Source: Galeopsis tetrahit
Lineage: Eukaryota > Streptophyta > Magnoliopsida > Lamiales > Lamiaceae
Reading direction: 5' to 3'
Assembly (NCBI GenBank): GCA_963675135.1
Contig: OY776123.1
Span: forward strand, 7,194,501-7,258,500
DNA: 64,000 nucleotides
Position numbers and translations under genes: made by a program. Below the pieces are notes generated by a model. That model was not told the origin of the DNA and searched no databases. It saw only the letters and a program-made list of their open reading frames with translations. Shown here piece after piece: positions 54,986 to 64,000 of this stretch; position 1 is the stretch's first letter, and each line of letters starts with the position of its first letter.

Positions 54986-56576
54986 TTAATTATTTAAATT
55001 GCTTATGCATTTTAAAATATGTTTAATTATGCTTGAAGCAAGAAATGCACAACAAATAATCATTCGTTGGGTCTTTACGAAGACTAATTCATGTAATTAA
55101 GTCAGATTTTCTTCAAAGTAAAACTATCGATTACTTGGGTTAAAAAAGATTAAAAAATTGATTACTTCAATTAACATTGTTATTAATTACTGTATATTCG
55201 TTTTATTTAAAATAACAATAGTATAATTATTTATGTATCACGTAAAGGTACAGCTAGCAATAGCATATTATGATTATGGCATAGCCAGAAATGTTACACC
55301 CCCTATTATGACAGAAGTAAAAGCCCCTTTATAAGGTTGTATATAAATCAACAAATAATTCTCGCTTCTTTAAAAAGTATTGTTTGTATATAATAATGAT
55401 AATAATTATTTAACAACCGAATATGTGCATCAAGTGTTCACAAAAAACATCATTCAACATATTTATTATATAAAAAGTTAAGAATACTAATTATTCACGC
55501 TTACTTAATTGATAAATGAATATTAAGTAATCAATTGTATGAATAATAAATCAAAGAATAACAGGTGAATAAATTCGCAAATAGTTGAGCGTTAATATGA
55601 ACGAAGAAACTTTCTTGTGCATTTTATTTTACAAATTCTGCACTTTATGCAAGTTGTACCCTATGGAACTGCTGTAATTTTTAAATTTATACTAAATCCG
55701 TCTTAAAAAGACGGTTTACATTTTTTTTACACAAAACAATAAATTATTTTGAACATATAATATTTTACTATTTAATGTTAATTAATGATCAATATTATTA
55801 ACTAATTCCAATAATTTATAATATTTTAGACAAATATATTAAAATAGAAGGTAAGTTGACTATAATTTAAGACAAAAAAAAAGAACGGTATACTACTTCT
55901 TTTAAAAAGAAGAGAATAATACTAGTATAATTTAAGATAAACCAATATCATAACATATTTATACCCAATTTAACATGTTTGTGAATGTAAAATGATGTGT
56001 ATTACTTTATAAGTTGTAATATTACAAATTAAAAAAATTGCAAGTGCAACCGACTGCAAGGTGTGTGCAAGTGTAACTCCATGCATTTATATTTTGTTAA
56101 ATGAACCTACAGTTTGTAGTCCTACCTTAACTGCTCCATTTACTAAAATATACACTTATAATATTGACATTTGGATTTATATTTATTTAAATTTCTTCAG
56201 AAATTTTGTTAAAATGTTTGTTGCTCTTAGTCTAATTAATTGGATATTATCAAAAAAAAAAAAAAAACTTCGATACATAGTACTAGTATTTATGAAGCTG
56301 CATTACTTTACAGGTACAACCCTGCTAAAGTTTTAAAGTTTGGATAATTGAAATATATGGCCTCAGTAGTTTATTTTAAATTGATTTTTTTTTTTATCTT
56401 CTTCATTTTAAGGTTATTTTTATATTGAATACTTATATTTAATTCACTATATATGGTCCTACTAGGAAAAAAAAAATATTCTAATGATTTATGATTCCAC
56501 TGGGTTTTTTAATTGCTTTCGAGAACAATACATGCAACACCATATTCAAAATAATTCACACATTAATTAAAAAATA
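54986..56576. other. Intergenic, AT-rich
   Basis: No gene. A 15-base A tract lies at about 56252-56267. The short frames are not credible. Confidence 0.5.
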
Positions 56577-56905
56577 TACTCCCTCCGTTTTTTAATAAGT
56601 GTCACTTTGGCTTTTTAACTAATTTTAAAATAAGTGTCATTCTGAATTTTTTTCTTTAATTTTAACTATTTTGCCCTTATTCATTTACCATATATATTGT
56701 TCATAAATAAATTCCATAAACATTGTTTATACCAAAATTAATTTGGTTTATGAATAATAGCCACATTCTTGACCACATTCTTTATCAAACAAAATTTCTA
56801 TATCAAAATGAGCTATAATTAATTAAGGGTAATATGGACCAAACTTTATAATCTTAATTTGTTGAAAAATGCCAAAGTGACACTTATTAAAAGATGGAGG
56901 GAGTA
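56577..56905. mobile_element. Stowaway-like MITE, copy 2
   Basis: Starts TACTCCCTCCGTTTTTTAATAAG and ends CTTATTAAAAGATGGAGGGAGTA, inverted, with TA borders. Same family as 11275-11602 and the next copy. Confidence 0.88.
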
Positions 56906-56929
56906 TTTATTTTTGAAAGATTAATCATA

Positions 56930-57260
56930 TACTCCCTCCGTTTTTTAATAAGTGTCACTTTAGTTTTTTAACTAATTTTAAAATAAGTGTCATTCTAGGA
57001 TTTTTTTTCTTTAATTTTGACTATTTTATCCTTATTCATTTACCATAAATATTTTTCATTAATAAATTCCACAGAAATTGTATATACCAAAATTAATCTG
57101 ATTTAAAAATACTAGCTACATTTTTAACTACATTCTTTATTAAACAAAATTTTTATATTAAAATTAGTTATGATTAATGAAGGGTGATATCGACCCAATT
57201 TATAATCTTAATTTGTTGAAAAAAAACTAAAATGACACTTATTAAAAGATAGAGGGAGTA
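56930..57260. mobile_element. Stowaway-like MITE, copy 3
   Basis: Only about 24 bp after copy 2 and in the same orientation, with the same ends and internal order. It differs from copy 2 by many substitutions. Confidence 0.88.
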
Positions 57261-58611
57261 TATAAGTTTAATTCAAAAAACAAAAGGAAGTCCAGAATTT
57301 TAAAAAGTTTTTTTAACTAGACACTACACTTTCCATTTGTTTCATATATTTATAAATTTTATAAGAGTATTAGTATTTTTCTCATATATTTCACGCGCCT
57401 TCGTATCATGATATCAACAGATTTAAACAAAACAAACAATCAACGTCATATATTAGAAAACCTAATTTTAAAGTCATATTATTGTCTCAAAGTGGCGAAC
57501 AATTATACTTTAAATAATTTTGATTCTCTTTAATTTTAAGGTGAATTTATTATTTTTGTTTCTTTTTATTTGACTCTTTCGTATGCCTTTATGTTCTTAT
57601 TTGGAGCTGCACTACTAATTGTTTCCATTATTTTCTACGACGCGACGGAGCTAGGCTGACTTTTGACAAGATTTTGGAAAGTCGACTACGACATTTGACT
57701 TCAACATATATTTTGCAAACGTACGTGTTAGATTGAATTCTACAAGTTATAATATATAAATCTCAAGTATGATATAGCTTGATATTATATTAATGATAAT
57801 TTTAATTTATCAAGAAATGGAAATTTGAACTTTTCATGAACTTTGAATTTTTCAAAACATGAAATGAAGAGAGGTATTTTTCATAATTCTTAATTACTTC
57901 CTAGATTCTTCCACTAAAAAGCTAATTATATATAGGTAATGTTGTATGGATCTAAGAATACACCCATATTTTACCCAATTTGTTGTATTATAAATGGAAA
58001 GAAACCTTCTCATCTCAATTTGGCTTCTAGTTTTTTCTAAAACTGTCATAACCCTAGGTAGCAAAATGATAAAGTGAAATCGAGGATGTATCAACACACA
58101 AAATTAGGGGATTAATTATCGTGTCATCGTAGCGGAGAATGGCAACGAAGGGAGATTTCTCTAAGACAAATAACCCCCAACATTCCAACATCTTAATAAA
58201 AATAATTTGGATGACTTAAATCAATAATGGAGTAATAAGTTGTAAGAAAATAGAGAAAGTATGAGATTGTGACACAAAATATATCAATATTGGTCTATCA
58301 ATAATATTATAAAACTTATCTAAATAAAATTTGAATGTCGAATTAAATTTTGACAAATGTCACATTCTAGTTGAAGTTTGTCCAATACCCTTGAGGTTGA
58401 TCCATGACATGGGGCGTCCAAAATATTTTCATTTTTCATTTTGCGGCGTTTTAGTTTTTTTTCTTTTTTTTTAATAAAATAAAAAAGGGGTAGGTTGTTG
58501 TGGACTCGAGTGTTCGAGTCCAACTTTTAACTACATATATAAGAATGCGCGAATGTTTATTATGATTTGGTTATAGCCTGATGGTAGTACTTCCTTATTT
58601 TACTATAACAA
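57261..58611. other. Intergenic, AT-rich
   Basis: No gene recognised. The minus-strand frame at 58320-58523 contains A/T runs and no domain. Confidence 0.5.
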
Positions 58612-58860
58612 CTCGAGCTTTTTTACCTTTGCACTTTTTAGTTATGTGACTTACACCTTTTGATTACACTTTTCAGTTATATTCACTTGCATTTTTTTAT
58701 AATATTGTGTTGTACTTTTCAGTAATATTGACTTACACTTTTTAGTACTCCATAATATTGTGTTACACTTTTCAGTTACATTAATTTACATTTTTTTAGT
58801 AATATTGTGTTGCCAGTTACATTGACTTACGCTTTTTATTTATACTCCTATTTACTTACA
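58612..58860. repeat. Minisatellite of the CACTTTTCAGTTA family
   Basis: Degraded copies of TTGTGTTACACTTTTCAGTTA followed by ATTGACTTACACTTTTTAGTA alternate about four to five times. This is the same unit as in the MITE at 37242-37537. Near 58976-59025 lies GGATGTACGCTGTACACCCGG, which may be the end of a host element, but no partner end was found. Confidence 0.7.
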
Positions 58861-60393
58861 TTTTTTAATATCCATTGTTTTAATTAATAAAAAAAAACTA
58901 GAAAAAAGCCGGAAAAAAAAAACGAGGATAAAACTATAAAAAATGCGGGAAAAAAGCCAAAAAGGGAAAAAAAATTAGACTAGGATGTACGCTGTACACC
59001 CGGATGTATATAGGTCTAAACCAATTAAAAAAATATGAATTAACAAGTTTGTCCTTAATTAATAAATAATGCTTTTACCATATTTCATGATTTTAACTTA
59101 CCATAAAAAAAAAAAAAAATTCCCACATCTCTATAACTTCTAAAGATAAATTAGAAATTATGAGTATTTTTTAAAGTTAAAAGAGTAGAATTTAAAGAAT
59201 TTGTTCAAAAAATGTTAAAACGTTATTTATTTGTAAATGGGATAGTAGTATTTAAAGTGTAAAGTTATAAATTATATAGTATTCAAAGTAATAAAGTTAT
59301 ATTTAAAAAAAAAAGTGCATTCTAGTAAGACACTGATAAAAGAAAAATATGTAATCTAATGTGAGACAGAATCGACGTAAAAAATGAGGTTTATTACATA
59401 AAATGTTTGACGTTTTAAATGTTTATTAATTATAAACTTCTTTAAATTTATAATTGAATACATAAATTAATTGATACAATTCTATGCGCCAAAGTAATTG
59501 ATTTACTGTATTGAACAAAAAGTAATTTTATAAAGCTACCATTATTATAGAGATAATATGCCTAGATTGACATTACTAATAAAAAATTCCGAATGCAACC
59601 AAATAAGTAAATAAAATTTGCATTTTGTATATTGAACTCTAGAATTCGTAATTTCTCGATTGTGTCACCTAGATTTCAGTTAATAAAAGTTCATTTAATA
59701 TAATTAATAGTGTGTGTCATTAAAATAAAATAAATAGAGTAACCAAATTTTATAAAGAAATAGAAATGTAGTAATTATGTGCGTGTCCACTATGTTGCGG
59801 AGTTTGAGCCATTACACCCGCGTTTTCCGTCTCCCTTCCAACCACTCCCTTTCACTTTATCACATTTTCTTTAATCATCACAAATACACAATATTATTAC
59901 AATCCCAATTCCCATATCATATAAAAAGTGGACATTCCACATTCTATCAAAGGTTTTTCAATTTTAAATTTCTTATTCGTTGTCCACCACTCACTTGAAT
60001 TTTCTCCAGTCTCCCATTTTCCATTTATCTTCGTTCTAGAGAGAGAAACAGGAGAGAGAAAGGTTTGGGAGGAGAAGGAAGGGGCAGTTCATTCTTTGAT
60101 TTTCTTAATGCAATTATATCGATTGTCGTTTGTTCCAGATTTCTTGTCGGTTTGTTAATCTGAAATTCCAAAGGGGGTTCAATTTTCTGTTCTTAATATT
60201 TCTTTCAAATGAAGGAGGCACCAAAAACCCAGTTTCCTCGGCTTTTCCAATAAATTGAAGTCTCTTGGATTCACATTAGAATGTTCATTGACTCGATCCC
60301 CCAATCCATTCACATGAACAACTAGGCATTTTTTTATTCCTTAATTGATTGTTTTCATCGTAAGAGGTGCTTTTTTTTGTGCCTTTTGTGATA
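58861..60393. other. Intergenic and 5' leader of the glutaredoxin-like gene
   Basis: AT-rich to about 59770. From about 59800 the base use changes and GAGAGAGAAACAGGAGAGAG (60039-60058) and pyrimidine-rich blocks suggest the transcribed leader. The leader has several short upstream frames (for example 59928-60158) that do not look like proteins. Confidence 0.45.
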
Positions 60394-61617
60394 ATGGGTT
60401 GTGCAACGTCGAAAGAAAAGGTATGCAAGAATTGCCAGGCTCCTTATTCTCCGGTGCGGCGGAGCTCCTCAATGCACGTGCACCACCCGCCTCAAAAAAC
60501 AGGGGAGAGCTATCATGTGGTGGCGCTCACTTCATCCACTTTGGGTTCTTTGAAGCTCGATCCCTCCGCTGATGATCCATCCAATCAAAATCAGAGTCCC
60601 GTAGAAATTAGGGCTCCGATTGAGAGGAAAAAATCGTCCGAATTCGAAATGGGTATGATTGAAGCCAAAACTTGGTCTACAATGATCAATGAGAAAATCC
60701 CTAAAGTTGGGCCTAAAACGCCCAACATAACGCCGCCGGGGGAGCCGGAGACGATCAATACTTGGGAGATGATGGAGGGTCTTGAAGATGTAAGCCCTCT
60801 CAGGCCTAATCGCTTTCGCAGCTTTTCTTTTCATGTCACTACTAATACAAATTTGTCCCCAACTGGCAATGATCAAGAGCAACCAACGCCGAGAGTGAAA
60901 GAAAACGGCAATGCATCGCCTAAGCCAATGTGGTTGGATAGTGATTCCAATTCCAATGACGCATTCATAGTGTCTGAATTTGATCCTGAGGTTATAGCCA
61001 CTTTCCGGCGTTCCCTCGAGGAGCTTCCGGCCACTAACCCCTTCCACCTCAAGGCGGTAGACGGTGAAAAACCGGTGTTAGGGAGTGCCAAGATTGGTAC
61101 GGATAAGTTGGTTGTGTATTTTACTAGTTTGAGAGGAGTTAGGAAGACTTACGAGGATTGTTGTCATGTTCGAGTTGTGTTGAAGGGGCTAGGGGTTAAG
61201 ATTGATGAACGGGACGTTTCGATGCATTCGGGGTTTAAGGAGGAATTGAAGGGGCTATTGGGGGAGGGGTTCGTTGGGCTCGGCTTGCCTCGTGTTTTTC
61301 TTGGGAAGAAATGCATTGGGGGAGCTGATGAAATACGAAAATTGAACGAGGAGGGAAAGCTCGAGAAGCTTGTCGAAAATTGTGAATTTGTTGATGATGG
61401 TGTAGGAGGAGGAGGTTGTGGGAATGGTAATGGTAATGGTAATGTGTGTGAAGCGTGTGGGGATCTTAGGTTTGTTCCGTGTGACACGTGCTCGGGGAGC
61501 TGTAAAGTATACTACGAAGAGGAGGAGGAGGAAGAGGAATGTGACGAGTATGGGTTTCATAGATGCCCTGATTGCAATGAAAATGGACTTATAAGATGTC
61601 CACTTTGTTGTGATTAA
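60394..61617 (+). CDS. Glutaredoxin-like protein with zinc-ribbon C terminus, lipid-anchored
   Basis: A single exon of 407 residues starting MGCATSKEK. That start is chosen over a Met nine codons upstream because MGC gives an N-myristoyl Gly2 and a palmitoyl Cys3 signal. Conserved plant-specific stretches follow (YHVVALTSSTLGSLKL, AKTWSTMINEKIPKV, PKTPNITPPGEPETINTWEMM). A glutaredoxin-fold domain lies at about 237-335 (KLVVYFTSLRGVRKTYEDC, LPRVFLGKKCIGGADEI). Its CPYC/CGFC-type active site is replaced by TSLRGVRKTYEDC, so dithiol redox activity is unlikely. The C terminus has four CxxC pairs (CEACGD, CDTCSG, CPDCNE, CPLCCD) split by an acidic run, a DnaJ-like zinc ribbon. The family is At3g28850/At5g39865-like as I recall, and its function is poorly known. 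Confidence 0.92.
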   Translation: MGCATSKEKVCKNCQAPYSPVRRSSSMHVHHPPQKTGESYHVVALTSSTLGSLKLDPSADDPSNQNQSPVEIRAPIERKKSSEFEMGMIEAKTWSTMINEKIPKVGPKTPNITPPGEPETINTWEMMEGLEDVSPLRPNRFRSFSFHVTTNTNLSPTGNDQEQPTPRVKENGNASPKPMWLDSDSNSNDAFIVSEFDPEVIATFRRSLEELPATNPFHLKAVDGEKPVLGSAKIGTDKLVVYFTSLRGVRKTYEDCCHVRVVLKGLGVKIDERDVSMHSGFKEELKGLLGEGFVGLGLPRVFLGKKCIGGADEIRKLNEEGKLEKLVENCEFVDDGVGGGGCGNGNGNGNVCEACGDLRFVPCDTCSGSCKVYYEEEEEEEECDEYGFHRCPDCNENGLIRCPLCCD

Positions 61618-62590
61618 TTGAAGTACTGGAGGTGGATTTTTGGATTTGTTTTTGTGAGTTGTTTGTTGTACAGTGAGCAATTTTGATATGCTTCCTGCCA
61701 TAGCCATAACCATCTTTTGTTGTAATATTGGCTTCATAGTTGATACACAATGTAGTTTGTTTTTCCTCTGGAGAAACATTTTTTTCTATTCACCTGTTTG
61801 ATTGATTGTTGTATAATGTTCTATATTCATTCTTTAGATGCAATTCTCTTCACAAGAATTACTGTTTTCGTTTGTGTTTTATGGTGTATTGCCTATTCAC
61901 CTCTTATTAAACTGGTGCATTCCGCACCCGAGTTCGTTAGCCCGACCGGCGCGAACGCAGTTTAACAATAACGCGTTTTGAACATACTAGAAGGTTGTAT
62001 GAAAAGGTGTGAACAGCATGTAGTTGGAAAGCATGAAAAAATGTCTTTTTTAAAAAGAAAAATCTGTAGGTTGAATTTTTTATACACAATTTTCCAGTTT
62101 CAGGACGGCACAGCATATCTGGAATCTAGTCAAGTGGCCGATCTCTTTTCTTTTATTATTATGGAGTATTATTATTATAATTTCCAAATTCATTATTAAA
62201 TAAGTGAAATAATACGTGCAACTGAATTTTCAAACAACTTAAGTGGTCATCCAGATTAGGTGAAAGTTTGGGGTCAGTGTCACCGTATATTGTGACTAAT
62301 AAAATACTTGCAGTAAAGATTTTATTGAGACTTAGATTTTTTATTTAAAAAATGTATTTTGGGAATTACAAGATTTAATGAGATGTATCTGTCGAATTAC
62401 TAGAAACATTAAATGGGAAACCACAACATCAATAGGTGAGGACCTAAGTTTCATAGGGGGACAATGAAGCTGAATGTTACAGCAAACGGTTCATAAAAAA
62501 ATGTTGCATATTAAAGGTTAATGTTAGTTACCTGAGAATTGATTGATCATCTATATGATGCATATATTACACCTAACACAAACCACTTAG
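61618..62590. other. 3' flank of the glutaredoxin-like gene and intergenic
   Basis: No other gene. A short GC-rich patch at about 61910-61975 (CGCACCCGAGTTCGTTAGCC, CCGACCGGCGCGAACGC) stands out from AT-rich surroundings, and I cannot assign it. Confidence 0.4.
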
Positions 62591-62629
62591 ATAATAATGC
62601 TTGGACTCTTATATGTTGAGGGTAGGGTG

Positions 62630-62892
62630 CACCATGAACATATTATATAGACTCACTTAAATTGTGGTCTCCGAGGGCGAGCTATGTGCAATACATTTTG
62701 AGGAAGATGGAGGACATTGTAGTGTGCGATGTGTCCTACGTTCCACACAGGTTAAATATGAGAGCACATAGGCTGATTACGATTACTTATAATTCACCAT
62801 CTCCTCATGATTGGTGAGGTGATGAAATTTCGGAGTGGGTTGGGGTTTAATTTTCAGGCCGACTCTCTTCTACCCTAAAAAAAAATAAAAAA
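62630..62892 (+). pseudogene. LINE 3' end: RNase H fragment with A tail
   Basis: A 50-codon stop-bounded frame reads IDSLKLWSPRASYVQYILRKM, then DVSYVPHRLNMRAHRLI. It resembles the end of LINE-type RNase H domains (a V.R..N..AH.L box). It is followed after about 65 bp by an A-rich tail (62876-62896). The upstream part is lost or too decayed to read. Confidence 0.4.
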
Positions 62893-62944
62893 TAGTGGTT
62901 CAAGGTGGCATGTTTCACAGATAGCAAGTTGTACGTTTTTTCAT

Positions 62945-63285
62945 ACACAACTCACTTTTTAGTTCTAGCGAATAACATTTTTTCAGTCATATTATACTGT
63001 ACTTTTCAATTTTAGTGAGTTGACACTTTGTAAAAATATTATACTGTACTTTTCAGTTATAGTGAGTGACACCTTGTAAAAAGATTATATTGTACTTTTC
63101 AGTTATAGTGAGTGACATTTTTCCGTATTACACTGATATTATACTGCATTTTTCAATTATAGTGAATGTCATTTTTCAGTTTTTCATTTATAGTGAACGA
63201 CACATTTCACTAATATTACGACAATATTTTAGTACTATATTTTGCAATAATAGTGAGTGATATTTTTCAATAAATATTATACTGC
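62945..63285. repeat. Degraded minisatellite of the CACTTTTCAGTTA family
   Basis: Copies of ATATTATACTGTACTTTTCAGTTATAGTGAGTGACA recur about six times with heavy variation. Related to the arrays at 37310 and 58612 (shared TACTTTTCAGTTATA and TGACA/CTTTTT parts). Confidence 0.7.
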
Positions 63286-63913
63286 ACTTTCCGGTACTTT
63301 TAAATTAGCAAATGAGTTACTCTTCTAAGTTTCTTCAACTTGTAATTATCTTCTGCACTAATAACTAATTAAATGAGCCTACCCAGCTGAACTATACTTT
63401 TATTGAAAATTGTTCATAAATCAAGACCATGTGGAGGTTCTTAAATTTGAGAAAATCATGAGAATATAAATACAAAGTGGGTTTGTTCTCCTTAATTGAA
63501 AGTTTTTCATACCTCACCAACACAAACCAACAAAATAGAGAGGATGAATTACGAATTTATGACCAATAATGTTATTATTTCTTATCAAATTTATGTGGCC
63601 TTCATTTTTCAACAATGCTGTCACATTGAAGTAGATGATTTTTTATTATACATTTACAACACCACCAATTATTATAATTAAAGTATTCAAAATAACTGAA
63701 CATATACTGTAATAAAAACTCAACAAAGCTACCATACCAACCTTCTTAATATTCAATATTATTATACATAATTAAGCCACTAGAAAATCAAAGTGACTTC
63801 ATAAAATCATCCTTATTCGTCCACACTCCACATAAAAGCATTAAGGAAGTGACAGTTATTTCTTGCAACAATTGTACACCAATGATGCTGAATAATGCAC
63901 GCCTATTAGTCAT
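63286..63913. other. Intergenic, 3' flank of the last gene
   Basis: No gene. Short plus-strand frames here are AT-biased and unsupported. Confidence 0.45.
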
Positions 63914-64000
63914 CATTTTTCGACGTGTCTGGTACCTAAGTCGGCAGCAGCCTTAGACGCGCGATCTAAAACACCGGAAACCCAGAGTGCCCCTTTGGCA
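63914..64000 (-). CDS. 3' end of a BPA1-like (binding partner of ACD11) protein, partial
   Basis: On the minus strand the last 28 codons read to a stop at 63914 and include KGALWVSGVLDRASKAAADLG. In BPA1-like proteins (an RNA-recognition-motif domain followed by a helical C terminus) the tail has this pattern, with an aromatic/hydrophobic turn and AKAAADLG-type helix. The base composition is clearly more GC-rich than the flank, as expected for an exon. The rest lies beyond the window, so neither the start nor the RRM can be seen. The family call rests on a short tail. Confidence 0.55.

Noticed and set aside
59777..60158. Small genes before the glutaredoxin-like gene
   Set aside because: Short frames in what looks like its transcribed leader. 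No domain and poor start contexts.

Overview
This window is nuclear DNA of a flowering plant, most likely an asterid eudicot. It holds split genes with GT-AG introns, a receptor-like cytoplasmic kinase, an HD-Zip I factor, an S-RNase-type T2 ribonuclease, and a dense mix of plant transposons (Mutator-like, hAT, PIF/Harbinger, Stowaway-like, tRNA-derived SINEs, Copia and other LTR elements). The exact taxon cannot be read from the sequence. A Lamiales-like source is only a guess.

Layout. 1-12.2 kb is a transposon nest: a Mutator-like element split by a solo LTR that is itself split by another Mutator-like element, then a non-autonomous LTR retrotransposon carrying two further insertions, then a foldback element, another Mutator-like element, a Stowaway-like MITE and an hAT-type element. 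13.5-20.6 kb holds three plus-strand genes for predicted secreted proteins: an aldose 1-epimerase-like gene, an S-RNase-type T2 RNase, and a second aldose 1-epimerase-like gene that has lost all four family catalytic residues. 21.3-27.3 kb holds a plastid-targeted archaeal-type 3-dehydroquinate synthase homologue (plus) and a PBL34/35/36-clade kinase (minus), convergent to each other. 32.7-33.6 kb holds an HD-Zip I gene of the ATHB3/13/20/23 clade (minus). 37-54 kb is again transposon-rich: a PIF/Harbinger element with an intact Myb/SANT-like ORF1 sits inside a SINE, followed by a U6 snRNA retropseudogene, several MITEs, Mutator-like elements with GC-rich gene-like interiors, and a Copia element broken by a solo LTR. 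60.4-61.6 kb holds a one-exon glutaredoxin-like/zinc-ribbon gene (plus). The last 87 bases are the 3' end of a BPA1-like gene (minus).

The resident genes do not form a pathway. From memory, their Arabidopsis counterparts lie in two paralogous neighbourhoods: a BPA1-like, HB20, mutarotase-like and PBL35 group on upper chromosome 3 (also a chromosome 5 copy), and a PBL36, DHQS-like and glutaredoxin group on lower chromosome 3. The window may therefore keep an ancestral gene order that Arabidopsis has split. The ribonuclease is the gene that does not fit this block.

Most transposon boundaries below rest on paired target-site duplications that I located by eye. All splice sites were placed by reading frame and protein-family continuity. 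No alignment program or database was used.
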